Below are positions 1 to 11,418 of a DNA stretch of 64,000 nucleotides, piece after piece. The translations under genes were made by a program, and so were the position numbers. This DNA is from Haliclona indistincta. Lineage: Eukaryota > Porifera > Demospongiae > Haplosclerida > Chalinidae. Within the stretch, counting starts at the first letter, position 1. Every line of letters starts with the position of its first letter. The notes below the pieces were generated by a model. The model searched no databases, had not been told where the DNA came from, and saw only the letters and a program-made list of their open reading frames with translations. Location of the stretch: the NCBI GenBank assembly GCA_964017065.1, contig OZ024790.1, positions 498,701-562,700 on the forward strand, read 5' to 3'.

Positions 1-1258
1 ACATTGTTGTTACCCCAATGTATGTTGAAATCTAGACACACCACGTCACGTGCATCATTAAAATCAAAGACAGAGTCTAGCTCTCCATCTTTAAAGGCAA
101 AGTGTACAAGCTGTTGTTGTTTGAGAAACATTAGATATTGACTTAAATATCTTATTTCTCGCTCTTTTTCGCAAATCAAAGAAGAAAGGCATTCTTGAGA
201 AAAAAGAGAGCGGCTGTTTTGCTTAATTACATCTTCTAGCTTCACTGTAGGAACTTTACCTGCTCTTATTTGTGGCAATAAAATGGCTATGTCTCCTTTC
301 ACATTAAGTGCGTATGCATTAACCAATCTCTTTAAGCAGTTCAATTCCCTGTTGATTCCTGTAAAGCATAAAGAAGCTTCGTTTTGTAACAGATCATTAG
401 TTGATACTTCAACTTCATTCAAGTATTCAAAGAGATCTTGTATTTTTTGGAAAAGAAGTTTGGAAAACAAGCTATCTGCTTCACGAGCAAATCGTTGGCA
501 TCTTGTGTCTAAGTCTGCAAGAGGAAGTAGCCATGCTTTCTTAGCTACAGCTGTACCTTTTAACAGGTTGGGTAAATCCTGGCACACTTTGATAGCTTCT
601 TGGTATGTTGTTGGGTACTTATTTAGGATAGCATCTCCAAAATACCTGCATGTAAGCTTTTTTCATCACCTTCATCTTCAGCAGTTAAGCTAGCAGAACC
701 ATCAATAGAAGGCATGCTATCAAGAGGTAAAAGTTTCTTAATCTTTAGACCTATCTTCCCTTCCACTTTCTTGATATCTTGGTGTTTGCTAACTTCCTGA
801 TCAAAGACAAAGAAAGCATCAGCACCATACACAACCCCTGTTACTACATGAGTGGCAATTCCTTTATCATAGATTTCAGGGTGTTCCACCATTCCAAGCT
901 GATCCATAGTCAATTGTTCATATTTAGTTGTTGATTTATAGTTTAAAGTAACTCGAGACATGTTTTTAGATCTTTTGCGATCATACAAGAATTCAGCTGC
1001 ACCTCCAGCATGCACTAAACCTGATAATATGCCAAGTTGTAGATCAACACCTGCTCCCAGGTGGAAAGCTTTTTGGTCAAATGTATCTTCACTAACTAGT
1101 TCAAACCTAGAGGCTTCTTGAACTGTGGTAGCTGGAAGTTTGGAAAGTGTTTCTTGCTTCCACAAAGTTATACCAGATATGAGCTCATTGGTACGACAGT
1201 CGTACAGCATACCAAGCTTAAATGGAAGACCAAGGCATGGTATCTGCAACTGATTCAT
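1..1258 (-). pseudogene. SNTX-like GTPase family, copy 1: 5' half, frameshifted, cut by window edge
   Basis: Nearly base-for-base identical to the first 1.26 kb of the copy starting at 55426, so it would encode the stonustoxin-like N-terminal MACPF-like domain and the start of the helical/thioredoxin-fold region. The start is the ATG at 1258, matching the other copies; an upstream in-frame extension to 1297 has no counterpart. The frame is open from 1258 to about 650. There a T-run region is one base shorter than in the 55426 copy, shifting the frame and bringing a stop near 623. Homology continues in the shifted frame to base 1. It is either a young pseudogene or a single-base sequencing error. 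The FN3 and GTPase parts would lie left of the window. Confidence 0.8.
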
Positions 1259-2330
1259 CCTGCTGTCACTGATCGATTGACACGCTAAGCAAAGCAATAG
1301 GTGAAGCTTATTTTTATTTAAAGTAGAGAAGTTTAAGCAATTTTAAGCCTCAGCTAAGAAGTTCTTTGAATGTGATTATGAGTTTGATTATGAAATTATT
1401 ATGAGCTTGTTGTCAGTTACTATAGCTCAGGCTTGCTGAAGTCCGTGATAGCGACAAAAATGACGGTATACGCTTGTTGATCGAAATCAAATTTAGCCAG
1501 CAAACGTGTATACTCAGTGGATTTTTTCAATGCCTCAGAGTAAACACTTCGTCAACCGATGTAAGTAATGAAGTAGAAAAATCTGCAATTATAAAAGGTG
1601 GAAACATTATGTGAAATAGATCAATTTTCTGTTTTGAGATGTTTATAAGATTTTATTTAGCCGTTAAAGCCTTACAATGATGCCATTTGGTGGCAAACTT
1701 TTTATAGACACCATTATATAATTAAAAAATCAGACATCATAAATTTTAAAAAGATTGCTAAAAGTAAATACCAAAATTGAGCCAAATTTAAGACTACAAA
1801 AACCGGAGAAAGCCCAAACAAATATACCTCACAAAATTGTCATGAACGCTGCCTGGCCGTCCTACGTTGACATTTGGAAAGCTACTCATGATCAACCACT
1901 ACAATTTTATTATGAGACTGCGAGCAAATTAGAGTGTGCACTTTATTATGCAATATTGCTTGTAGTTCTGTATAACCATTGCTAGATTGCTACATGATGG
2001 CCTGGAAAGGAGGCTAATAATAACTTTCCCTTCATTGCAGCATAAATGAGTGATTTGTGCACCGCCAGCTGGATGCTACAGATGAATTGTGATGTTTTTG
2101 TGTTTATGTTCGCAAAATTTTAGATATGTACTAGTGTTGTGCTGATGGTAAGTGATGGTAAGTAATAATAATTAATATTATTATGTATTTTGAATGTCGG
2201 TAATGTTGTCAATGTTGTTATAACAACTTGTTCATTCATTAGTGAAAGCCAGAACATTGGTGTGCCAAACCAGATTTGACACACCGATATGTGTCGGCCT
2301 GGCACACCATTTTGTCCACTTTGTGTCACC
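1259..2330. other. upstream flank of SNTX-like copy 1, no gene
   Basis: The stretch to about 1600 is alignable in pieces with the 5' flank of the copy at 55426 (for example around 1530-1600 versus 55850-55920), so it is duplicated promoter-side DNA. No convincing exon is seen. The AT-rich remainder holds a short region around 2250-2400 where the words GGCACAC and TGGCACACT recur; I see no coding potential. Confidence 0.5.
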
Positions 2331-3186
2331 CTGGCACACTTGTTTTTACTGTGCTATCATCCTGCCAAGTTAAACCTGGCACACTCTGCATTGTTTGTTC
2401 CATTAACTCTAAAATAGTGTGAAAATTACCGGCATAATACTTTGCCAGCAATGGAGGTATTACATTTTTAGATGTCAAAATGAATGGATGCCACATTGAG
2501 TCTTTGTCCTATAATAATAGCTAGATGCTGCTGTAATGAGCAGATCTCCAAAGGCAGGTGTTGTCTGTGTTATAGGCCCAATTGATATGCCATCTGTTCA
2601 TTTTTCATTATGACAGATCATTGCAGAAGCCTCTATGTTGCTTCTGTATGTTTAGCTGGAAAAATTGGACTTTGCACACTTGCAAAGTGATAATAATCAT
2701 AATTTCTCTTTAAAGCTGATAATTGAGTTTTTTTTAATGGAACTATTATGAGCTTAAAAACATAAAGTATAATGGCTAGAGAATAATTATTATAATGAAA
2801 ACGTCATCTGGCTATTCTGTACTAGATAAATCAGCACCTTGGGTCTACACAGAGCTCTGGAAATTTCATAGGTATGCTAACAGTTGCTTCTGTCGAATCT
2901 ACTACTCTTCAATCTGTCAGCATTATGCAAGCCACAACCTATAGCAGACTATAGCTGTAGCCATTGCATCTGTCAGTGATAACTGTGTAGGCATTTTAGA
3001 CAAACATGCACGTGTGGGAAAAATACCGGTCAAAATATAAATAGGAATAGACTGGGAATAGAATTAACGTTTTCTCCTTATATTGACTGGGCAGTATGGT
3101 ATTAGTTGTACTGTAGGGGATTAAGCTGTTATAACGAGCTAACTGAGCACTATAAGATTAATTTATTAAATTGTTCCACAGATAAG
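2331..3186. other. AT-rich intergenic DNA, nothing recognised
   Basis: No ORF with recognisable similarity, no clear terminal inverted repeat and no tandem array was found by eye. Confidence 0.4.
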
Positions 3187-3189
3187 ATA

Positions 3190-3340
3190 CATATAGGTTA
3201 GACACCGAGCCCAAGGGATCTACGCGATATAGAAACCCGAGAAAGCCTTATAGAGCCCGAGCGCGTAGCAAGGGGGTTCTATGGTAGGGGGTTCTATACC
3301 GCGTGGATCCCGTTGGCCCAGCTGTGCCTAACCGATTTAG
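3190..3340. mobile_element. short imperfect hairpin element with GCGTAGC-type loop
   Basis: The outer words TAGGTTAGACACCGAGCCC and, on the opposite strand near 3330, GGTTAGGCACAGCTGGGCC pair as imperfect arms, and GGGATCTACGCG pairs with CGCGTGGATCCC. The loop carries GAGCGCGTAGCAAGGGGG, very like the loops of hairpins at 23150-23300 and 55978-56107. It is probably a non-autonomous foldback or MITE family; no transposase is visible. Confidence 0.55.
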
Positions 3341-4303
3341 ACCATAGCAACTGTCGCTATAGATAAGCTGTTTACAGAAAGTATCTATCAGCTATTCGCT
3401 CGCGGTAGGTATCTATTCGTTCGCGGTAGGTATCTCTATATACGTTCGCGCGGTGTCTACAGCATTTAGAGACCTGAATTCAGCCAATCAAATTACTGCG
3501 TTCATACACGCTATGGTCTAATGTAGATAAAGCATGCATATGCATTGTATAGTAATGATGGACATCCCTCTAGCTGAAAAATGTCACAGTAAAATTTTAA
3601 CACTGTCATCTTTCATAATATTTGCTTTCAGAAAGCTGCTATTATTTTTTGAATCAAGGTAATCCTGCATGTGATTGCAATCGCGCGCATGTATTATACA
3701 GTATAATAATAATGCAAATTTTCACAGCATCACTAAACCTCTTAGCAACACATGAGTAAGCGACTCAAGCACGTACCGTCAAGAGAGAAATGTAGAACTC
3801 GAAAAAAAGCTCCACAAACAGCGGAGAACCAGAACCGTGACCAGTTTCAAAAACAGCAAGTAGCAGTAACGCGCACTGCCGGCCCAGACAGCAAGTGGTT
3901 CCCTGGAGTGAAGTATAAGTACCAATAGCGGCAATAAAATGTGGCGTGCTACATTTACAAACCTAAAAGTATTCAAGTGAACTCTGGGTCACGGTGATCT
4001 TCAGCGGCGGAAAAAAACTTACTCAAGACTGAGCCGTGAAACAGATACTGTGGTTGTATAGCGATGTAATAAAACATTGACCATTGTGGCCAATCGAATT
4101 GACTTCCGGTGATGCGGCATTTTTCGTTTAAGGGGGCGGTGCATGATTTTATGGGGGACTTTGATGTGCTGCATCTTGTTTTCTGCTTAGCATATTATGC
4201 ACAAAAGTGCTTTTATTGATTAGACCAAGTCTAACACTACCTGCCGTGCAACTATGGCGAGCTGGTGACGCTCTCGGGTACGCACAAAAGACCTCGCTTC
4301 TGC
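3341..4303. other. intergenic DNA with small direct repeats
   Basis: Contains two or three direct copies of a 20-24 base word with TCGCGGTAGGTATCT at 3400-3445. A short ORF on the minus strand at 3779-3976 is not recognised. No gene is supported. Confidence 0.4.
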
Positions 4304-4594
4304 TACATGGTTTGTACACGTTTTCTCGACTTCTGAGCTAGAGATCGACGCGCTGTAAACGCAGTACTATTCAGTACCATCTTGCGCAGAAACGTATAGA
4401 GCGATTTGTCGATATTCGTTCGCGAAGGTAGCAAAGCAGCGTTCGTGCACTAGAAAAAACTACGCTGTAAAAAAAGTAAGCGCTATTACGAAAATTCGCT
4501 CTATACGTTTGTGCGCAAGATGCTACTGAATAGCACTGCGTTTACAGCGCGTCGATCTCTTGCTCAGAAGTCGAGAAAACGTGTACAAACCATC
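4304..4594. mobile_element. foldback element, about 110-base arms
   Basis: The arm 4304-4418 is repeated in reverse complement at 4488-4594. Shared words include TGGTTTGTACACGTTTTC, ATCGACGCGCTGTAAACG and AACGTATAGAGCG. The arms differ at a handful of positions and enclose about 70 bases. This is a foldback or MITE-like non-autonomous element. Confidence 0.75.
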
Positions 4595-4689
4595 CGTGTA
4601 TTATTTCTGCCATACTCTTATGGGAGATCGGTTTGTTTATAAATAGTTATTCAACTATGAATATTAAGTCCTTGCACCGCCACCTTAAA

Positions 4690-4865
4690 TCGCATGGGCG
4701 AGGAGCTTAAAATTAATTATAAATTCGCTTTCACTACACACATTATAAAACACTACTAAACACTACTACTAAAACATTATAAAACACTACACAACTTGTG
4801 AAGTGAATAATTATAACATAATCATTAATAATAAATTATTCTTGTTAGTCCACCCTAACTATTAA
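4690..4865. repeat. duplicated flank, matches 58430-58570
   Basis: The words ACACAACTTGTGAAGTGAAT, AATCATTAATAATAAATTAT and GTCCACCCTAACTATTA recur in the same order at 58430-58580, downstream of the parental RhoGAP gene. It is the left part of the segmental duplication that continues at 6890 after foldback insertions. Confidence 0.75.
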
Positions 4866-4867
4866 AG

Positions 4868-5250
4868 AAAATAAAAAGATTTCTAACAAAATCAAAAGGA
4901 TGTAGGGATAAAGAAATCTGCCACTGGTCCACAATGTAAACCAACAAGAAGCAATCATAGAATGGTAACACGATTGACTTGCTAACTGACCATAGATCCC
5001 TACATCAGTGGCTGCTGTGGCTGACTATAGCAGTTCAGCTAGTTGCTGTTGACTGACACCTGACATGAATTCAGTTTGTATCAAAATCAAAATCTTATGT
5101 ACAGCCACTGATGTAGGGATCTATGGTCTGTTAGCAAGTCAATCGTGTTACCATTCCATGCTTGCTCTTTGTTGTTTACATTGTAGACCAGTAGCAGATT
5201 TCTTTATCCCTACATCCTTTTGATTTCGTTAGAAATCTTTTTATTTTTTG
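4868..5250. mobile_element. foldback element, about 150-base arms
   Basis: The arm from about 4875 to 5015 is inverted at 5100-5240. Shared words include AAAGAAATCTGC, AGTCAATCGTGTTACCAT and CATAGATCCCTACATCAG. The inner ends carry the CACTGATGTAGGGAT motif also seen in the foldback arrays at 37.7, 49.8 and 50.6 kb. A deleted relative lies at 56750-56940. It interrupts the duplicated RhoGAP flank. Confidence 0.75.
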
Positions 5251-6688
5251 TTTGTGTCCTTTTTTCTTTTCAGAGAGTTTCAAATTTTTGGTGCCGTTCG
5301 AATTCGGCAAAATAATGTATCTCTTTGATTCCACCATTGGTTTGGTTTGCTGTTGTTGATAATTGCTTTTTAACTTGTAGCTCCTAAATACTGAAACTAG
5401 CTCATGCATTTGCATGCTGCAGGATTGCACTGCATACGAGCCCCGCCCACTCTGGTTTAGAAATTTCTGTATGGCTGCGATACTATCCGCCAAGCAGCAG
5501 AACGATGATACTACACGAGCTTACTCGGTGAGTTGTTCTTCGAAGACTCTAGACGCCAATATGCGCTCTCCATACGGCGATACTCTACTAATAAATTCGT
5601 GTGATAGGTCACGTGCGTATTACGTAATCACAATAATTATGGGGTCAAACACTTAGCTGACAACTGTGAACTCGTCAAATTTATACCGTAGTTTGCAAAT
5701 CCGTTGTCTCAAGCTCACAACCATAGCACGCTACGCATGCGCATTTGACTGTACAAATCTATTTATATTTCGTCAATGCGCATGCGTCTAGATGGAAAAG
5801 CTACTCAAAAAGTGGACAACTGACTTGCAAATTACGGTATCATCGTTTCGCTAAAAACTAGGTAGTCCAAGGGTTAGTGCGCATGCGCAAAAATTTTCTA
5901 GAGGAAGTGTATTAGAATTTTGGTACAATCAGTACATAACTTCAGACAACTCTCGCGATGGCAAGACCCGATCAAATATTGACAAATCAGGTACCATTCT
6001 AATCGCAATAAACTGATCTTTTCGTTTATGACAGTCTTGAGTTAAAGTATAATAATATTAAATAAAGTATGGACGCTTTTTGCTAACTAGATCGTCTATA
6101 GCTACATACCAACATCGCACGATGGCGAGACTATCATAGAACGATCCAGCGCCCTTTATTGCCTATACATCGATCCAAACTAGCCTGTTACATGACGAAT
6201 TACTACTCGCGAAATATTAATAATAGTTTGTCAAGCTTGTATTAAGCCATAAAATACACTAACGCAATTTGAACGCTCATGATTATTTTTATTAAAACTT
6301 TTACTATGATAATACAAGATAAAAATTATAAGTTTAGTTTCATACATCCATTATCTTATTAGTTTGGTTGATTTTTTCTGCTTACTACTCTTTTTCAGTA
6401 CAAAGCTATTGCTCACGTGACGAAGGGTGGACACTGTAGATACCGTATTTCCAATTGAAAATCTCTAGAAAAATTTATGCCAATTACTAAAAGTTTTTCA
6501 AGAATATCTCTGCAGTTTCTTCACCGATTTTAGTCGTTTAACTTGCAGTCGATTTTAAAAAATCGCTTGGACACCCTACTGTAAGATGAGGCAACGCCAG
6601 AGAGCAGATCGAAGTGTCTTTGGACGTATAAAATTCATCACTAGGCGAAATATCAGCGTTTGAACGCTAATACAGTACATTGTATGTA
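5251..6688. other. intergenic DNA, no supported gene
   Basis: Short ORFs at 5414-5656 (+) and 5176-5493 (-) show no recognisable domain. The interval is absent from the parental flank at 58.57 kb, so it was inserted between 4865 and 6890. Words such as GCGCATGCG recur at 5735-5890. Nothing else is seen. Confidence 0.4.
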
Positions 6689-6866
6689 CAGTTGTTTGCG
6701 AAGATCTTGCATAACGGAAGCGAAAGCGGAAGTGTGACGCAGGCCAATGAAATTCACTTTTCGTCACGTGTACAGCTTCAGTTAGTTGCGCCTACGTGCG
6801 TTTGATTGGCCAACGTCATACTTCCGCTTTCGCTTCCGTTATGCAAGATCTTCGCAAACAACTGTA
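6689..6866. mobile_element. short palindromic (MITE-like) element
   Basis: The arm 6689-6750 is repeated inverted at 6803-6866. Both read ACAGTTGTTTGCGAAGATC followed by TTGCATAACGGAAGCG and a CACTTCCGC/GTATGACG-type end, with a spacer of about 50 bases. Confidence 0.7.
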
Positions 6867-6889
6867 GCCGCCACCTTGTTTTCTCGTTC

Positions 6890-8398
6890 CTCCCTAATAA
6901 TAATGATAATAAAAATTATTGATAATAAACAGAGCACTCTGATCTAGGAATAATACTTGAAATAAATAAATAACTTAACACTGACTGAAGATTGAGACAT
7001 GACATGGTAAGTGGTTGAACATAACACTCTGTTACTATTCTTAGACAAGGTCGATGCTATTTTTAGACAAAGGTCGATTTATACAAAGAAAGGTGTTATT
7101 CCGCCTATGAAGAAGTTTGAGGACAAATACTACGTTTCACACCTATCAAAGGTGTGAAAATCACCAAATTTTGCTGGTTTTGGAAATTATTTTAAATATT
7201 GTGTCCATACAGCGATATTCAGCTACTTTTACAACTTAGACTCTGAATCTCTGTTCAGAATGTGATTATGATATTAATAATTCAAGATAATTTTAGTTGT
7301 GTCAAAATGCAGGTGAAATTTTCCAACATAAAATGTATGGGACTTTAGCTTGTGTTGGTGGTTGCTGCTTTTAAGGACAAGCTATGAAAAATTACAACTT
7401 GAAACAGGTAATTTCAATGTATTATTAGAGGTGTGAGCATGTTCTTTTGCAGCTACTACAGCAGGAAGTTGTGTCAAATTGAAGAAGCGGTTGAGTACTT
7501 CTAGTGTTCTTTCCCAGGCTAGATGCAAGAATAGGTGTCAAATTAGATAATTATTACACATTAGCAGATAGACTAAAAATGACCATTTCTCCAGAAAACT
7601 TCTTCATATGTGTGTGATCGTGGACTAGAGCTTGCTTCATAGAGGCTTTCTGATGATTTGAACTTTCTTCTTCTCTTTCCTTTTCCCTTTGAGCTGTCCT
7701 TACTGTTTCCTGCTGCTGCTGTCTGACCATCATCTGGTGACTGCTCCGCTTGCTTGCTGTTGTCAGCGAGAATAATGAGGCGGCCATGTCGGGTCTGGTG
7801 GCTAAACGTCGATCATGAGTTGCTGTCGCGTGATATAGAGCCTCTCCATGGCTCTGGGATCGCTTCATGCCAAATTTCTCAACAGTATGTCTCCTTGGAG
7901 TTGATGCTAGTTCCTCAGGACTGACCATTCGAATGTGTTCCACAGCATCTAGCTTGCTATCAGACTCAAGGAGAGGAAGATGGTTGGGTTTGGGAGGACC
8001 TGGGGAGATCACTGACTGAGGCTCAGAGGTGTGGTCTGGTGACTGAGGGAGGGTGGAGTCTAGTGATGGTGATGTGTGACGGTCGTGATACTCATCAGTT
8101 TGTGTCGGCATGTCACTACTGGAGCTCCCAGCAGTAGCTAGAGGATCTGAGGAGGTCATCTTGTCTGATGGGGCGTGCATGCTGGTCTGAGCCAACCCAC
8201 TGGCAGCAGAGTGACGCTGTGGGGATGACTTGCATGCCTTGATCTGTGAGTAGTCGGCGAATGGAACCGGTGAGTCACTGAGGCCTGAGTCCCTGCTCTC
8301 TGAGTGGAGGTAACTGATATGGAGCGAGTGCCTGGCGGGTGAGTTATCAGGTAGTGGTAGATCATCATGGTGCTCCTCATCAGTGCTATGATGGCGAG
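6890..8398 (-). pseudogene. duplicated 3' end of the RhoGAP gene (last-exon fragment)
   Basis: Bases 7590-8398 match 58770-59558 at high identity, and 6890-7112 match its 3' flank at 58565-58770. The native frame is open from 8398 and encodes the Ser/Pro-rich tail, for example around residues PPKPNHLPLLESDSKLD. The last codons run into an inserted element at about 7113-7590. It therefore ends in a foreign stop near 7554 and lacks the C1 and RhoGAP domains. The upstream edge at 8398 is a breakpoint joined to a USP24 exon. It is unlikely to make a functional GAP. Confidence 0.85.
7113..7592. mobile_element. MITE-like insertion in the RhoGAP duplicate
   Basis: Absent from the parental copy at 58770. 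The insert begins near TATGAAGAAGTTT at about 7107-7119 and ends with the reverse complement AAACTTCTTCATA at about 7598-7610, which leaves TA at each edge. Short terminal inverted repeats and a possible TA target duplication suggest a mariner-type non-autonomous element. No ORF of its own is seen. Confidence 0.6.
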
Positions 8399-8451
8399 GT
8401 CCTTGATAAACTTGAGAGCTATCTGCATACAATCAGCCATCTCAGACTGAG

Positions 8452-8577
<126 letters not shown>

Positions 8578-8648
8578 GAATGTTATAATACAATTTATGG
8601 ACACAGTAAGTTCAATATATACAATATTAGTGAAAGAACTATTCTATA

Positions 8649-9619
8649 CAGGGTTGGGAGCAAGTACATTGGTACTTGTACTTAAGTACAATTTGCTGTA
8701 CTTGTACTTATACTTAAGCACTATATCAGTTTTATGGATGTACTTGTACTTGTACCAAGGGCTTATCGAGCCGCGAAGCGGCGAGAGGGCATGCAACTAA
8801 TGTAGACGGCATAGTGCTGAGTGTTACTATAAATAGAATTTATAACTATTAATAAGTTAATGTTTTCGGTTGGTCACGTGCACCAGCATGATCTGCTGAG
8901 AGCGCGCGAGAACACACTGTACTGACGATGTCGCCATCGATACTGCACAGCGCATGAATCAAAGGTGTAGATGGACCTAGAGAACGGTTCTGGAGAATGG
9001 CTCTGCTGTCTCAAGTGTCTGTACTTCTTGCACAAAGCTGTGGCAGCCACGGTTGTACTCATAAGTGTTTTAGATGCAGTAGATCCAGGTAAACTGCTAG
9101 TATGCTTATCCATTGGCACTGAGTCACTAGCTGCCGCTCTTGATACGCGCTGCCGCCTTGTGGTAACCGGAAGTAAGTCAGGACACGCCTGCACACTCTT
9201 GTGAACGTCCGTTTATGTTAAGTTTACGTGATTATACGGATACCTATTCATAGTAACAGTCAGCACTATGCCGTCTACACTATGGTATTTAGAGTTGCAT
9301 GCCCTCTAGCCGCTAAGGTTCGATGAGCCCTTGCTTGTACTTAAATATATATCAATGTACTTTGAATACTTAATACACTTATAGATGTAAAAATACAGAA
9401 AATAAGTAACAGTATGTATTAGCCATGTTAAACATAGTTTTGAACTTTGGGTTTATAAAATAGTGTGAACAGTGCATAATCATGAAGTTATTCCTCCAAC
9501 AAACTTGACAAGCTCACAGTTAAAACTGTACTTGTACTTGTATTTAAGTCCCAAGGCAAAATTTGCAATGCACTTGTACTTTACTTAAATACTTTCAAAT
9601 GTACTTCGCCCCAACCCTG
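8649..9619. mobile_element. hAT-like non-autonomous element with 8-bp target duplication
   Basis: The left end is CAGGGTTGGGAGCAAGTAC and the right end is the reverse complement of CAGGGTTGGGGCGAAGTAC. Flanking 8-mers ATTCTATA (8641-8648) and ATTCTCTA (9620-9627) agree at seven of eight positions, as expected for hAT insertions. The subterminal parts are rich in GTACTTGTACTTAA words. It sits in a USP24 intron and contains a second element at 8756-9333. Confidence 0.85.
8756..9333. mobile_element. nested inverted-repeat element inside the hAT MITE
   Basis: The ends read CAAGGGCTTATCGAGCCG at 8756 and, inverted at 9333, CAAGGGCTCATCGAACC. Both continue to GAGAGGGCATGCAACT/TAGAGGGCATGCAACT and GTAGACGGCATAGTGCTGA. 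Arms are about 80-95 bases. A possible CTTGTAC direct repeat flanks it, but the host DNA is itself repetitive. Short ORFs inside are not recognised. Confidence 0.75.
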
Positions 9620-9859
9620 ATTCTCTACACATGCCTTCATGTAGTGAACCTTATCTTTCCCTATAGCTAGTGATAAACGAAGCTTCACAGCTTCGTAGCT
9701 TAGTTAATGAGTGCATACATCCCACAAGTTTTATAACGTGGTTTATTTCATAGTAAGAGTGTTTTAATACACACGAAGTACAGTGAATGTACCTTGAACA
9801 CTGATGGATTGATATAGTTGTCACAGTTAGCAAATGGTTGAAACAATGCAGTGAGCTCC

Positions 9860-10044
<185 letters not shown>

Positions 10045-10469
10045 GGAGAATGAGTGGGAGAGTGAAAAGACGATTAAGTAAGAGAGTAAATAGATTAACA
10101 AAATGTGAGAGTGTCTCTGTCTACCTGTATTGTTATATTCTCTGAGTCTCTTATGATGCTCTGTATAGCCATGAGTCCGCCATGTTGAGTGAACTATAGT
10201 GTAGTGGGTGGGTACATAAACACAAGGAGACTCCACCCACTATCACACACTCACCAAATTGATCATCTCCACTAACCAGCCCTTGCAGTCCTGTCACATG
10301 AGATGACACACAATGTCACATGATAGTCACATGCTATACCTTGCGTGTGGTAAATGAAGGCATCACTGCCAGCACCCTCTCATCACCTAGCACATCATGC
10401 CAGTGGGCGGGGTTAACACGACGAGACTTGTTACGAGTATGAAACGCATTATCAGCATTGAATGCCTGC

Positions 10470-10829
10470 GGAGAAAAGGAGGGAGGGAGGGAGGGAGGGA
10501 GAGGGAGAGAGAGAGGAAGGAAGGGGAAAAAAGAGTGAGTGAGGGCGAATGAGCGATTCAGAGAGGAAGGGAAAAAAGGGTGTGAGTGAGTGAAGGATAC
10601 ACAGGAATAAACATGTAGTGTATAAGAAGGAAAAGTGAGTGAGTGAGTGTGTGCGTGTGTGTGTGTGTGAGTGAGTGCTATCTCACAGTAGCCAGTAGGT
10701 GCAGCAGATAGCATGGTACTGGTTTGTATGTCAGTCTGATACTGATTAGTTCCATTAGTATATAGATCATCTCACGTATACCCTTCATGATGGCATCTTC
10801 CCAACGATATACAGCATCATGAGTTAGTA

Positions 10830-10880
<51 letters not shown>
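10470..10880. repeat. purine-rich microsatellites in USP24 introns
   Basis: GGGA runs at 10474-10512, GTGA/GT runs at 10635-10680, and a (GA)n run at 10832-10878 that on the minus strand forms the pyrimidine tract of the exon 10687-10830. Confidence 0.85.
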
Positions 10881-10882
<2 letters not shown>

Positions 10883-11133
10883 AGTGACAGAGTGACTGGT
10901 ACAGCAGGACACCTGTGCCTCATATGAACACAACTCCTGGAGCCCAGGCTAGTAGCTCATAGGAGTACTACTGACTGTGCCTCCCACTGCAGGTGTGGGC
11001 AGTCCCACCTGAACCTCTAGTGGTCAGTGAGACACAGCCAGTACAAGACCAAGCCAGTATCTTATCACAGAAGAAACTAATCTCTTTCACTAACATACAG
11101 TACGCAGGACTCAGTATCCACTAACATGGCTGG

Positions 11134-11418
11134 TGACAGCTAGCTAACATGGCTGATATAATGACAGCTAGCTAACATGGCTGATATAATGACAGCTAGC
11201 TAACATGGCTGATATAATGACAGCTAGCTAACATGGCTGATATAATGACAGCTAGCTAACATGGCTGATATAATGACAGCTAGCTAACATGGCTGATATA
11301 ATGACAGCTAGCTAACATGGCTGATATAATGACAGCTAGCTAACATGGCTGATATAATGACAGCTAGCTAACATGGCTGATATAATGACGGCTAGCTAAC
11401 ATGGCTGATGACAGCTAG
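11134..11418. repeat. 28-bp minisatellite, about 10 copies
   Basis: The unit begins GACAGCTAGCTAACATGGCT and ends GATATAAT. Copies are nearly perfect. It lies in a USP24 intron and ends right at the donor of exon 11424-11497. Confidence 0.95.

Noticed and set aside
283..693. Plus-strand ORF of 136 codons at the left edge (and similar at 54456-54770)
   Set aside because: It is the complementary shadow of the SNTX-like coding strand.
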